In this document: positions 1 to 9,055 of the stretch, piece after piece
Layout of the letters: every line of letters starts with the position of its first letter
How positions within the stretch are numbered: the first letter of the stretch is position 1
Source of the DNA: Mesorhizobium_B sp035998495
Lineage (GTDB): Bacteria > Pseudomonadota > Alphaproteobacteria > Rhizobiales > Rhizobiaceae
Assembly (NCBI GenBank): GCA_035998495.1
Contig: DASYHP010000013.1
Coordinates: 91,084 to 155,083 of the forward strand
Length of the DNA stretch: 64,000 bases
Direction of reading: 5' to 3'
Translations under genes and position numbers: made by a program
The notes under the pieces: generated by a model
Told to the model about the DNA's origin: nothing
Databases searched by the model: none
Seen by the model: the letters and a program-made list of their open reading frames with translations, nothing else

Positions 1-1
1 C

Positions 2-2149
2 ATTGCGGCGCTTCTCAACGAGGCGGCCGGCGCGCCCGCGCTCCATATCGCCCTGGAGCGGGAAGGCGGCGCGCTAATTGCCAGCGTGCCCCATGACGAA
101 CTTCGCATGGGCAAGCGCATCCATCGGGTCGCGTCATCGCCCGGACCGGTGCGACGCGTCCGCGATCCTCAGACCGGCTCGATGGAGCTGACGGTCGCAC
201 GGACGACGCTTTACGACGACGTTCTCGTGCATCTGTCGGTCGACGAGGCGACGGCCCTGGCTGGCTGGCGGCGCGACCGCGACACGCTGCTCGCCCTGGT
301 GGGCGCGGCCGAGCTGACCGTTCTGGCGCTCGCCGCCGGGCTCCTGGCGGGCCTGGGCAGGAGCGAGGCGCTGGAGCGCGAGCGCGCCCGGACGCGCGCC
401 ATGCTGGAGGACGCCGTGGATGCGATGTCCGACGGCTTCGTGATGTGGGACAGCAACGACCGGCTCGTGACCTGCAACCAGGCGTTCCGCGATCTTTACC
501 CCTTGAGCGCGACCTTGTTTCAGCCCGGCGCGCATCTTCGCGACATCCTGCGCGAAGGGACGAAGCGCGGGCAGTATGGCGATGTCGGTGCCGACCTCGA
601 GGGCTGGATCGAGGCGCAGCTCGCCTGGCATGCGCGCGCCGCCGACCCTCTTGAGCGCCGCCTGCCCGACGGGCGTTGGATCCTGCTCAAGGAGCGGCGC
701 ACCCGAAGCGGCGAGACGGTCGGCATCCGCACCGACATCACGGCGCTCAAGAACGCGCTTGAGGAACTGGAAGCGTCGAACACGCGCGCGCAAGAAGCCA
801 TGGCGGAGGTGGAGACGCGCAACGCCGCGCTCCTGGAGCAGGATCGCCAGATCCGCTTCCTCGCCCAGCACGACGCGCTTACCGGCCTGCCCAACCGCGT
901 GCTCCTGCGCCAGCGCCTGGAGGCCATGCTCGCCGAGCCGGATGGGTGCGGGCTCCTGTTTCTCGACCTCGACAAGTTCAAGGAGGTGAACGACACGCTG
1001 GGCCATGGGGCGGGCGATGCGCTTCTCCGGCAGGTCGGCATGCGGCTGAAAGCCTGCGTCGGAGCGGACGGCCTCGTGGCGCGGCTGGGGGGCGACGAGT
1101 TCGCCCTGGCCTGCCGCTTCGCCGGCGGCGGATCGGTAGCCGAGGCGCTCGGCGCCCGTGTCCTTGCGGCGCTCGGCCGCCCGATCGCGCTGGACGGGCA
1201 CAGCGTGGGCGTGGGCGTGAGCATCGGCATCGCCATGGCCGAGGGTCCGTCCGCCGACGCCGACGCGCTTCTGCGCCACGCCGACATGGCGATGTATGCG
1301 GCCAAGGAAGCCGGGCGCGGCGCCTGCCGCGTCTTCGAGCCGCCCATGGCCGAGCGGCTGAAAGCACGGGTCGAGATGGCGCGCGACCTGTCGGCGGCGC
1401 TCGCCGCCCAGCAGCTTTCGCTGGCCTATCAGCCCGTCTTCGACCTGGGGAGCGGCCGCTTGAGCGGCGTGGAGGCGCTGTGTCGCTGGAGCCATCCCGC
1501 TCGCGGCGCCGTCAGCCCCGCCGACTTCGTGCCGCTTGCCGAGGACAAGGGCCTGATCCACGAGATCGGCGCCTTCGTGCTCGACCGCGCCTGCGCCGAC
1601 GCCTCCGCCTTGCCCGGCGAGGCCAAGGTGGCGGTCAACCTGTCGCCCTTGCAGCTTCGCTGCGACGGCATCTTCGACACGGTGGCGAACGCGCTCGGCC
1701 GCTCGGGCCTGAAAGCCGGCCGGCTCGAGCTCGAGATCACGGAATCGGCGCTTCTGGAGGATTCCGACCGCATCGCCCGCCTGCTGCACCGCCTGGCGGA
1801 CTTGGGCGCAAGCATCGTGCTCGACGATTTCGGCACGGGCTATTCGGCCCTCAGCTACCTCCGCCTGTTCCCCTTCAGCAAGATCAAGATCGACCAGAGC
1901 TTCGTGCGCGACATGACCACAAGGGCCAATTCCGCGGCCATCGTCAGCGCGATCGTGGGGCTGGCCGACCAGTTGGGCCTGTCCACGACCGCCGAGGGCG
2001 TGGAAACGGCCGAGCATCTGGCGCTCGTGCGCAAGGCCGGCTGCCGGCACGCGCAGGGCTTCTTCCTGGGCCGCCCGGGCTCCATCCTGCACGCGCTGGA
2101 GGCGCCGCTCGTGCCGGCGGACATCCTTCAGCCGGCACGGGTGGCGTGA
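2..2149 (+). CDS. Membrane-bound PAS-GGDEF-EAL protein (c-di-GMP turnover), 5' end cut by window
   Basis: The reading frame is open to the left edge, so the true start lies outside the window; the first in-frame start-like codon, GTG at 86, falls inside what looks like an extracytoplasmic sensor domain. Counting from that GTG there is one transmembrane helix at about residues 68-90, a PAS domain at 105-225, GGDEF at about 258-420 and EAL at 430-675. The GGDEF signature (RLGGDEF) is intact, but the RxxD inhibitory site before it is missing. The EAL domain keeps EAL, NLS, EITE, DDFGTGYS, KIKID, AEGVE and AQGFF, so phosphodiesterase activity is plausible. Family knowledge: such proteins make and/or degrade cyclic di-GMP in response to a signal. 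Which activity dominates cannot be told from sequence. Confidence 0.9.
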   Translation: MAALLNEAAGAPALHIALEREGGALIASVPHDELRMGKRIHRVASSPGPVRRVRDPQTGSMELTVARTTLYDDVLVHLSVDEATALAGWRRDRDTLLALVGAAELTVLALAAGLLAGLGRSEALERERARTRAMLEDAVDAMSDGFVMWDSNDRLVTCNQAFRDLYPLSATLFQPGAHLRDILREGTKRGQYGDVGADLEGWIEAQLAWHARAADPLERRLPDGRWILLKERRTRSGETVGIRTDITALKNALEELEASNTRAQEAMAEVETRNAALLEQDRQIRFLAQHDALTGLPNRVLLRQRLEAMLAEPDGCGLLFLDLDKFKEVNDTLGHGAGDALLRQVGMRLKACVGADGLVARLGGDEFALACRFAGGGSVAEALGARVLAALGRPIALDGHSVGVGVSIGIAMAEGPSADADALLRHADMAMYAAKEAGRGACRVFEPPMAERLKARVEMARDLSAALAAQQLSLAYQPVFDLGSGRLSGVEALCRWSHPARGAVSPADFVPLAEDKGLIHEIGAFVLDRACADASALPGEAKVAVNLSPLQLRCDGIFDTVANALGRSGLKAGRLELEITESALLEDSDRIARLLHRLADLGASIVLDDFGTGYSALSYLRLFPFSKIKIDQSFVRDMTTRANSAAIVSAIVGLADQLGLSTTAEGVETAEHLALVRKAGCRHAQGFFLGRPGSILHALEAPLVPADILQPARVA

Positions 2150-2152
2150 TTT

Positions 2153-2250
2153 GGAGCATGATCCCGAAAAGGTGCAGGCTTCCAGGTCGGATCGTGCGTG
2201 AAAACGAACACGTGCGGAGCATGACCGATTCAACGTCAAGCGGTCATGCC
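2153..2250. repeat. Rhizobial-type intergenic palindromic element with convergent hairpin
   Basis: GGAGCATGA occurs at 2153 and again at 2216, and the first copy continues into GATCCCGAAAAGG, which resembles a dispersed intergenic element common in Hyphomicrobiales. The right end has a perfect 9-bp inverted repeat, GCATGACCG (2219-2227) and CGGTCATGC (2241-2249), directly downstream of the leftward gene's stop and between two convergent genes. It may end transcription from both sides, but neither strand has a clear U-run after it. Confidence 0.5.
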
Positions 2251-3099
2251 CTAAGCCGCTTCCCAGGTCCGGCGGATGAAGTCGTGCCCCTCGGTGAAGA
2301 GCGTCTCGAAATCGGGGAACAGCGGCCGCCAGACCCGCGTGGCCGCGGCGATCTCGGGGAGCCCCGCGCCGAAGGCCTCCATCACCACCCAGCCGTCGAA
2401 GCCGGTGCGCTTGACGGCGGCGAACACAGCGGAAAAGTCCACCTGCCCGCGCCCGGGGATGCCGCGGTCGTTCTCGCTGACATGCAGCACGTTGATGGAT
2501 CCTGCGATCGTCGCAATCGCGCGGATCTGGCTCCGCTCCTCGATATGGGCGTGGAACGTGTCGTACATGATGCCGAAATTCGGGTGCCCGACGCGGTCCA
2601 CATAGGCGCGGGCCTGTTCCATGGTGTTGAGGAAATAGGTCTCGAAGCGGTTGAGCGGCTCAAGGCTCAAGACGATCCCGTGCTCGGCCGCCCTGGCCGC
2701 CATCGCCCGATGAGCTTCGGCCCCGCGAAAAAGCTCGTCCTCCGTAGGGCCGGAGCCCGTGAAATGGCCGATCGGCGCATGGAAGGGCCCGCCCATGCTT
2801 TGCGCGCCCAACGCGATGGCGCAGTCGAGCGCCCAGTCGAGATGCGCGATCCCCTTTTCGCGCACGGCAGGGTCGGCGCTGACCGGGCTCGCTTCGGGCG
2901 TGGGCACGATGGAGGTCGTGGTGCGTTCAAGCCCGATGCGGTCGAGCTCCTCACCCAGCCAGCGGTAATGCTCGGCGTCGCCGGCGAGCACCGGCACGTC
3001 CACTCCGTCATAGCCGACCGCCTTCAGCCGCTCCAGGGCGGGCAGGTGCTCACGCCCCACCACCCCGGCCAGGCACAAGAGGTTGATCCCCAGCTTCAT
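2251..3099 (-). CDS. Sugar phosphate isomerase/epimerase (AP endonuclease 2-like TIM barrel)
   Basis: A 282-residue single-domain TIM-barrel protein of the xylose isomerase-like family that includes D-tagatose/D-psicose 3-epimerases, hydroxypyruvate isomerase and IolE. The metal-binding pattern is visible: a glutamate in LEPLNRFETYFLNT, then an aspartate and histidine in YDTFHAHIEE. The first ATG overlaps the stop of the upstream hybrid kinase in an ATGA and is preceded by GGGAGGAAAGG, so the two are probably translationally coupled. Substrate is unknown; a ketose or keto-acid epimerisation or isomerisation is the family expectation. The coupling to a sensor kinase rather than to sugar genes is odd. 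Confidence 0.85.
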   Translation of the reverse strand: MKLGINLLCLAGVVGREHLPALERLKAVGYDGVDVPVLAGDAEHYRWLGEELDRIGLERTTTSIVPTPEASPVSADPAVREKGIAHLDWALDCAIALGAQSMGGPFHAPIGHFTGSGPTEDELFRGAEAHRAMAARAAEHGIVLSLEPLNRFETYFLNTMEQARAYVDRVGHPNFGIMYDTFHAHIEERSQIRAIATIAGSINVLHVSENDRGIPGRGQVDFSAVFAAVKRTGFDGWVVMEAFGAGLPEIAAATRVWRPLFPDFETLFTEGHDFIRRTWEAA

Positions 3100-6000
3100 T
3101 GCCTTTCCTCCCTTCTCCCATCGAGCGCCGCCCGCACCTTCCGGGCGAGCTGCCCCACATCGAAGGGCTTGAGGAGGATGTCGGCGCCGAGCGCCTTCGT
3201 CACGGCGGCCAGGCTCCCGTCGTCCCCGCCGTCCCGCGCATAGCCCGTGGCGAAGAGGACCTTGAGCTCGGGCCTGAGACGCCGCGCCTCCGCTGCCAGC
3301 GCGGCGCCGTTCATGTCGGGCATCACGACGTCGGTGAACAAGAGCGACACGGGCTGGCCGCCCTCGATCATCTTCAGCGCGTCAAGCGCGCTTTGGGCCT
3401 CCACGATTCCGTAGCCGAGCTCGTTCAGCGCATCCACGGACAGGCTGCGCACCCGCTCCTCGTCCTCCACCACCATGACGACCTCGTCCGGCCGGCCGCC
3501 CAGCAGGTCCGCGCCGTCCGCCTTTGCGGTTCCACCGGCGCGGACGCCCTCGAAGCGCGGCAAGAAGAGCCGCACCGTGGTGCCGCGGCCGAGGCCCGAG
3601 TCGATCGCCACATGCCCGCCCGACTGCCGGATGAAGCCGAACACCTGGCTGAGGCCCAGTCCCGTGCCCTTGCCCACGCCCTTGGTGGTGAAGAAGGGGT
3701 CGAAGGCCCGCGCCTTGACCTCCTCGCTCATGCCCGAGCCGGTGTCGGACACGCAGACCATGACATAGGGGCCCGGCGCGAGCGCTTGGCGCTCCGCCTC
3801 GGCCGGGTCCAGATTGGCGGTGGCGAGCGTGAGCCGGCCGCCTTCGGGCATGGCGTCGCGCGCGTTCAGCGCGAGGTTGAGCACGGCGTTCTCGAGCTGG
3901 CTGCGGTCGACCTTGGTGAGCCAGAGGCCAGGCGCCAGCCTGGTCTCCACGGCGACCGTCTCGCCCAGCGAGCGCGCCAACAGCTCCGTCATGCCTGCGA
4001 TCATGCCGTTGAGGTCGACCGGCTCGGGCGCGAGCGGCTGCTGGCGGGAGAAGGCGAGCAGGCGCTGGGTGAGGCTCGCCGCGCGGCTCGCGCCCTCCAT
4101 CGCGCCCTCCACATAGCGGGCCACGTCGGTGTCGCCGCGCTTGAGCTTGCGATCGAGCATGCTCAAGCCGCCGATCACCACGGCCAGCATATTGTTGAAG
4201 TCATGCGCGATGCCGCCGGTGAGTTGGCCCACCGCCTCCATCTTCTGCGCCTGGCGCAGCGCATCTTCGGCCTCGCGCAGCCGCGCCTGCTCGTTGAGCC
4301 GCTCGGTCACGTCGTAAACGAACTGATAGGCGCCGATCCGGCGGCCGTCCTTGTCGCGCAGGGTGTTGAACCTCATTTCGTAGAAGCGCCGGTCGCGCGC
4401 GGGATCGCCGAGGGAAGTGGTTTGCGTGAACTCCTCGCCGGCGAGCGCCCGGTCCCAAACGGCCCTGATCGCCTTCCTCTGCTCGGGATGGCCGGCGAGC
4501 AGGTCGAGCATCGAGTCGCCCACCTTGGGGCGCAGGCCGAAGATGCGGGCGAACTCGTCAGCGGCCGCCTTGTTGATGGCGAGCCAGCGGTGGTCGAGAT
4601 CGGCCACCTGAACGAAGGCGTCCGTGCCTTCCACGATGTCGGCCAGAAGCTTGCGTTCCGCGATGGCCTCCGAGATGCGCCGTTCCAGCGTGGCGTTCAG
4701 CTCGCGCAGCCGCTCCTCCGCAGCCTTGCGGGCGGTGATGTCGTTGAACAGGATGCCGACGCGGCGCTCGTGGGCCAAGCCCGTGCGGAAGGCGTAAACG
4801 TCATACCAGCGGCCGAACGGCTTGGCGAAGTTCTCGAAGCGCGCCGACTCGCCGGTAACGGCCACACGGCCGTAAGCCTCGTACCAGTGGCGTTCGAGGC
4901 CGGGCGCCGCCTCGCTCACCCATTTGCCGGCCGCTCCCTGGAGCCCGGTCTGACGCTCGAAGGCGGGATTGATCTCGGCCAGGCGGTAATCGATCGGGCG
5001 CTCGTTCTCGTCGAATTTCAGCTCGACGATGCAAAAACCCGTCTCGATCGCTTCGAACAGGGTGCGGTAGCGGGTCTCGCTTTCGCGCAGGGCTTCCTCG
5101 GCGGCCTTGCGGGCGGTGATGTCCACGAAAGCGGCCGCCGCGCCCCTGATCCGCCCCGAGCTGTCGCGGAAGGGCATGGCGTTGCCGAAGATGTCGAGAT
5201 GGGCGCCGTCATCGAAGGCCACGCGGAACTCGTAGCCGCGGACCTCCCTGCCGCGCGCCGCCTGCTGGACCGGCAGCTCGTCAGGAGGGAGCGGCCGCCC
5301 CAAGGCGTCGAGGAACTCGAAATGGCTTGTCGCCGCCTCCGGGTTGCTCTTGGACTGGTTTTCGCCCGGGGCCACGCGCAGCATCTCATAGGAGCGCACG
5401 TTGCCCGTGATCTCTTTCGCTTCGGGGTCACGCGCGATCCAGATGCCGGCCGGCACCGCATCGAGCACGGTGCGCAGTTCCTCGGCCTGCGCGCGCAGGG
5501 CCTCCTCGGCGCGCCGGCGTTCGGTCACGTCGATATTGCCGCCGACATAGCGCCAGGGGCGGTCCTGATCGTCGAAGATGACCGCCGCCCGCCCCGACAG
5601 CCAGCGCACCTCGCCTGTGTCGGCGCGGATGATCCGGTATTCGTAATCGAACGGCCGGCGCTCGGCGATCGCGCGGTCGAGCGCGTCGAGTGCCTTGTGC
5701 CGGTCGTCCGGGTGGATCGCGGCTTCCCAGGTCTCGCGGTTGATTGTGTGGCCGTCGGGCAGGCCCAGCAGCGCGTAATATTCGGGGGAGCAGATCGCGT
5801 CGTCCTTCTGCAGGTCGTAGTCGAAGCTGCCGATGCCGCCCGCCGCCTGGACGAGCCGGAGCCGTTCCTCGCTTTCGCGCAGGCGTTCTTCCGTCCGCTT
5901 GGTTTGGGAGATGTCCTGGACGAGCGCGTAAACGCCTTCCACGCTGCCGTTCCCGTCGATCCGCGGCACATATTCCACGCGGATGTGCCGCGCGGGGCCA

Positions 6001-7196
6001 TCCTTGTAGGGCATGAACTGCTCGAAGGTCACGCGCTCGCCCCCAAGCGCCCGGTCGATCCAGGGTTTCACGCCGGCATAGGCTTCCTCGCCGATGACGT
6101 CCCGCACATGCCTGCCCTCGATGTCCTGGCGGCGGCCCGGAAACCATTCCCCATAAAGCTTGTTGACGAAGCGGTACTTCCTGTCGGCACTCACATAGGA
6201 GACGAGCACGGGCAGCGCGTCGGTCAGCAGCTGGAGCTCCTGCCGGCTTTCCCTGAGCGCCGCTTGCGCCATCCTTTGCGCGCCGATGTCCACGGTGACG
6301 GCGAGCAGCCGGGCCGGCTCGCCCTCCGCGTCGTCCACGCGGGCCAGGCTGCTGCTCGCCCACACCACGGCGCCGCCCGGGCGGCGATAGCGCTTTTCCG
6401 CGGTGAAGGGTTTTCCGGTGGCGACGGCGGCAGCCAGCAGCGCCCGGCTCGCGTCGAGGTCGTCGGGATGCGTCACGTCCTCGACGTTGAGCGCGAGCAG
6501 TTCCTCGCGCGTCCGGCCGAGCAGGCGGCACAATTCGTCGTTCACGCGCAGGAAGCGCCCGTCGAGGCCGATTTCGCTCAATCCCGCCGGCGCCTGGCCG
6601 AAGATCGCGCCGACGCGCCGGCTTTCCCGCTCCGCCCGCTCGGCTTCCGCGGCCGCCTGCCGTTCGGAGCGCCGGAGCTCCAGTTGCGCCATCGCCTGCT
6701 GGGCGAGCACGCGAAGCGCGCGGCGCTGCCGTTCGCTGACGCCTTCCGGCCGCGGCTTCGTGTCGAGCACGCACACCGTGCCGAGCGGCAGGCCCTCGGG
6801 CGTCTCCAGAAGCGCGCCGGCGTAGAAGCGCAGGCCCTTGGCGGCCGTCACCAGCGGGTTGTTCGCGAAGCGGGGATCCTGGGAAAGGTCGGGCACCACC
6901 ATCACGCCCGGCTGCAGGATCGCATGCCGGCAGATCGACACGTCGAGCGGCAGCGTGTTCACGCCGATGCCCAGCTCCGCCTTGAACCATTGCCGGTCGG
7001 CGGCGATGAAGTTCACCACCGCGATGGGCGCCTCCAGGATGTCGGCGGCGAGGGTGGCGATGTCGTCGAAGGCGGGCTCGCGGCCGGTGTCGAGGATGGC
7101 GTAGCGACCGAGAGCGGCCAGCCGGTCGGCCTCGCTCCAGAGCCCGTCCCGGCAGTCCTCCGGCGGGGCGCTCGCGATGCCGGCATTTTCGTTCAA
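3096..7196 (-). CDS. Hybrid sensor histidine kinase: GAF, six PAS, HisKA, HATPase, receiver
   Basis: A soluble 1366-residue kinase. The start is chosen as TTG at 7196 because GGGAGGAG lies just upstream; the frame stays open to 7475, but the extra 93 residues are basic low-quality sequence that would overlap the divergent gene's leader. Domains in order: GAF about 15-165, PAS repeats about 195-990, HisKA about 1000-1065 with phospho-acceptor His in GGIAHDFNN, HATPase about 1110-1225 (NARDAMPEGG, DTGSGMSEE, GKGTGLGLS), and a C-terminal receiver about 1240-1360 with Asp in FTDVVMPDMNG. No membrane segment is seen, so it probably senses a cytoplasmic signal (light, redox or ligand). No separate response regulator is adjacent. 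It overlaps the downstream epimerase gene by four bases. Confidence 0.9.
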   Translation of the reverse strand: MNENAGIASAPPEDCRDGLWSEADRLAALGRYAILDTGREPAFDDIATLAADILEAPIAVVNFIAADRQWFKAELGIGVNTLPLDVSICRHAILQPGVMVVPDLSQDPRFANNPLVTAAKGLRFYAGALLETPEGLPLGTVCVLDTKPRPEGVSERQRRALRVLAQQAMAQLELRRSERQAAAEAERAERESRRVGAIFGQAPAGLSEIGLDGRFLRVNDELCRLLGRTREELLALNVEDVTHPDDLDASRALLAAAVATGKPFTAEKRYRRPGGAVVWASSSLARVDDAEGEPARLLAVTVDIGAQRMAQAALRESRQELQLLTDALPVLVSYVSADRKYRFVNKLYGEWFPGRRQDIEGRHVRDVIGEEAYAGVKPWIDRALGGERVTFEQFMPYKDGPARHIRVEYVPRIDGNGSVEGVYALVQDISQTKRTEERLRESEERLRLVQAAGGIGSFDYDLQKDDAICSPEYYALLGLPDGHTINRETWEAAIHPDDRHKALDALDRAIAERRPFDYEYRIIRADTGEVRWLSGRAAVIFDDQDRPWRYVGGNIDVTERRRAEEALRAQAEELRTVLDAVPAGIWIARDPEAKEITGNVRSYEMLRVAPGENQSKSNPEAATSHFEFLDALGRPLPPDELPVQQAARGREVRGYEFRVAFDDGAHLDIFGNAMPFRDSSGRIRGAAAAFVDITARKAAEEALRESETRYRTLFEAIETGFCIVELKFDENERPIDYRLAEINPAFERQTGLQGAAGKWVSEAAPGLERHWYEAYGRVAVTGESARFENFAKPFGRWYDVYAFRTGLAHERRVGILFNDITARKAAEERLRELNATLERRISEAIAERKLLADIVEGTDAFVQVADLDHRWLAINKAAADEFARIFGLRPKVGDSMLDLLAGHPEQRKAIRAVWDRALAGEEFTQTTSLGDPARDRRFYEMRFNTLRDKDGRRIGAYQFVYDVTERLNEQARLREAEDALRQAQKMEAVGQLTGGIAHDFNNMLAVVIGGLSMLDRKLKRGDTDVARYVEGAMEGASRAASLTQRLLAFSRQQPLAPEPVDLNGMIAGMTELLARSLGETVAVETRLAPGLWLTKVDRSQLENAVLNLALNARDAMPEGGRLTLATANLDPAEAERQALAPGPYVMVCVSDTGSGMSEEVKARAFDPFFTTKGVGKGTGLGLSQVFGFIRQSGGHVAIDSGLGRGTTVRLFLPRFEGVRAGGTAKADGADLLGGRPDEVVMVVEDEERVRSLSVDALNELGYGIVEAQSALDALKMIEGGQPVSLLFTDVVMPDMNGAALAAEARRLRPELKVLFATGYARDGGDDGSLAAVTKALGADILLKPFDVGQLARKVRAALDGRREERQ

Positions 7197-7414
7197 TCGC
7201 TCCTCCCGGTTGCCGCGCCGGGCGCGGCCGCGCCGATCGAACGATCCGCAACGATGAACGCCGCCTGCGGGAAGCACATGCCATCGCGTCCTGTCGCGCG
7301 TCTCGCGTCCGTCTTGGTCGCACGGGACGGGCGGGGTGACAAGCGGGGCGGCGATCCGTGCCCTCGCCCCCGGACGCGCCTTGGGATATGGACGGGAGGG
7401 AAAGGCTCCACGAC

Positions 7415-7825
7415 ATGACGAACGTTCTCCATCTTGCCGGAATCTTTGCCGCCTCGCTGCTCGCCATGGCGGCACCGGCCGGCGCGCAAGGCGACTGCGC
7501 GCCCCAGACCCACGCGTCTGTCCCGGTCGAAGCCGGGACGCCCTACGACGTCGCGCGTGAAGAACTGGCCGCCGAAGGCTGGGAGCCCGCTCTCCTCGAT
7601 CCTGCCGACCGGCCGGAAGCGGACGCCGCCTCCGGCAACGCGCCGGCCTTCCTCGATCAAGGCTTCGACGAGCTCGTGGCCTGCGCGGGCACGGGGCTCG
7701 CGCCCTGCCGTTTCGAGTTCACGGACAGTTTCGGCAACCGGCTCGCCGTGGTCACGCAAGGCGAAGCCGTCGAAGGCGAACCGCTGCCGGCCGTGTCGCA
7801 AACCTTCTTCGTCTGCGAGGAGTGA
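7415..7825 (+). CDS. Small secreted hypothetical protein
   Basis: A 136-residue protein with a clear signal peptide: a hydrophobic core after MTNVLHLAG, ending in AGAQ near residue 25 (likely cleavage before QGDC). The mature part is acidic, with four cysteines (GDCAPQ, VACAG, APCRF, FVCEE) that could form disulphides in the periplasm. ATG 7415 is preferred to upstream starts because of GGGAGGGAAAGG about ten bases before it. Its TGA overlaps the thiolase ATG (TGATG), implying co-transcription and coupled translation. I do not recognise a named family; small secreted proteins with a similar PYxxAR...AAGW pattern are my vague recollection from Rhizobiales. Confidence 0.75.
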   Translation: MTNVLHLAGIFAASLLAMAAPAGAQGDCAPQTHASVPVEAGTPYDVAREELAAEGWEPALLDPADRPEADAASGNAPAFLDQGFDELVACAGTGLAPCRFEFTDSFGNRLAVVTQGEAVEGEPLPAVSQTFFVCEE

Positions 7826-9027
7826 TGGACGCCTTCATCTGCGACTATGTGCGCACCCCCATCGGCCGCTTCGGCGGGGCGCTCGCCCATGTGCGGGCCG
7901 ACGACCTCGGCGCGGTCCCGCTTCGCGCGCTCATGGAGCGAAACGAAGGCGTGGACTGGGAGGCCGTGGACGACGTGGTGATGGGCTGCGCCAACCAGGC
8001 GGGCGAGGACAACCGCAACGTCGCCCGCATGTGCCTGCTGCTCGCCGGCCTGCCGCAAACCGTGCCGGGCGCGACCGTGAACCGGCTTTGCGGCTCGGGC
8101 CTCGACGCGGTGGCGATCGCCGCGCGCATGATCCGCACGGGCGAGGCCGACCTTGTCGTGGCCGGCGGCGTGGAGAGCATGTCCCGCGCGCCTTTCGTGA
8201 TGCCTAAGGCGGACGCGGCCTTCTCCCGCAACGCGGAGATCTACGACACCACCATCGGCTGGCGCTTCGTGAACCCGCGCATGAAGACGCTCCATGGCAC
8301 GGATTCCATGCCCGAAACGGGCGAGAACGTCGCCGAGGCGTTCCAGGTGAGCCGCGCTGACCAGGACGCTTTCGCCGCCCGCAGCCAAGCGCGCGCGGTG
8401 GCGGCGCAAGGCAATGGCCGCCTGGCGCGCGAAATCGTGCCCGTCGCCATCCCGCAACGCAAAGGCGATCCCATGATCGTCGCGAAGGATGAGCATCCGC
8501 GCGCGGGCACGAGCGTCGAGGCGCTGGCGAAGCTGCCCACGCCCTTCCGCGAGGGCGGCACGGTGACGGCCGGCAACGCCTCGGGCGTGAACGACGGCGC
8601 GGCCGCCCTGATCCTGGCCTCCGAGGAGGCCGCCAAGAAGCATGGGCTGACGCCGATCGCGCGCGTGGTGGGCGGGGCGGCCACCGGCGTCGCGCCGCGC
8701 CTTATGGGCATGGGGCCGCTGCCCGCCACTGAGAAGCTCTGCGCCCGGCTGGGCCTCAAGCCGTCGGATTTCGACGTGGTGGAGCTCAACGAGGCCTTCG
8801 CCTCCCAGGCGCTCGCGGTGCTGCGCGGCCTGGGACTGCCCGACGACGCCGAGCACATCAATCCCAATGGCGGGGCCATCGCGCTCGGCCACCCGCTCGG
8901 CATGTCGGGCGCGCGCATCGCTGGCACGGCCGCGCTGGAACTCACGGAACGCGGAGCGCGCCGGGCGCTGGCCACCATGTGCATCGGCGTGGGTCAGGGC
9001 ATCGCGCTGGCCATCGAGCGGGTGTGA
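7825..9027 (+). CDS. pcaF: Acetyl-CoA C-acyltransferase, 3-oxoadipyl-CoA thiolase type
   Basis: A 400-residue thiolase. The nucleophilic cysteine is Cys89 in NRLCGSG; the C-terminal HPLGMSGA histidine and the MCIGVGQG cysteine are present. GCANQAGEDNRNVAR near residue 54 is typical of beta-ketoadipyl-CoA thiolases (PcaF/PaaJ), which cleave 3-oxoadipyl-CoA to succinyl-CoA and acetyl-CoA in aromatic breakdown. No other pca or paa gene is nearby, so the specific assignment is less sure than the thiolase fold. ATG 7825 overlaps the preceding stop, with GAGGAG just upstream. Confidence 0.88.
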   Translation: MDAFICDYVRTPIGRFGGALAHVRADDLGAVPLRALMERNEGVDWEAVDDVVMGCANQAGEDNRNVARMCLLLAGLPQTVPGATVNRLCGSGLDAVAIAARMIRTGEADLVVAGGVESMSRAPFVMPKADAAFSRNAEIYDTTIGWRFVNPRMKTLHGTDSMPETGENVAEAFQVSRADQDAFAARSQARAVAAQGNGRLAREIVPVAIPQRKGDPMIVAKDEHPRAGTSVEALAKLPTPFREGGTVTAGNASGVNDGAAALILASEEAAKKHGLTPIARVVGGAATGVAPRLMGMGPLPATEKLCARLGLKPSDFDVVELNEAFASQALAVLRGLGLPDDAEHINPNGGAIALGHPLGMSGARIAGTAALELTERGARRALATMCIGVGQGIALAIERV

Positions 9028-9055
9028 CGGAGAGCGGCGGGGAACGCACGAAGAA

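Noticed and set aside
134..2239. A 701-codon open frame on the minus strand opposite the GGDEF-EAL gene
   Set aside because: It is a low-complexity shadow of the GC-rich coding strand with no domains; the plus strand has all GGDEF and EAL motifs.
3099..7418. A 1439-codon open frame on the plus strand opposite the hybrid kinase
   Set aside because: It has no recognisable motif and consists of Arg/His/Gly/Ala-rich antisense sequence; the minus strand encodes the kinase.
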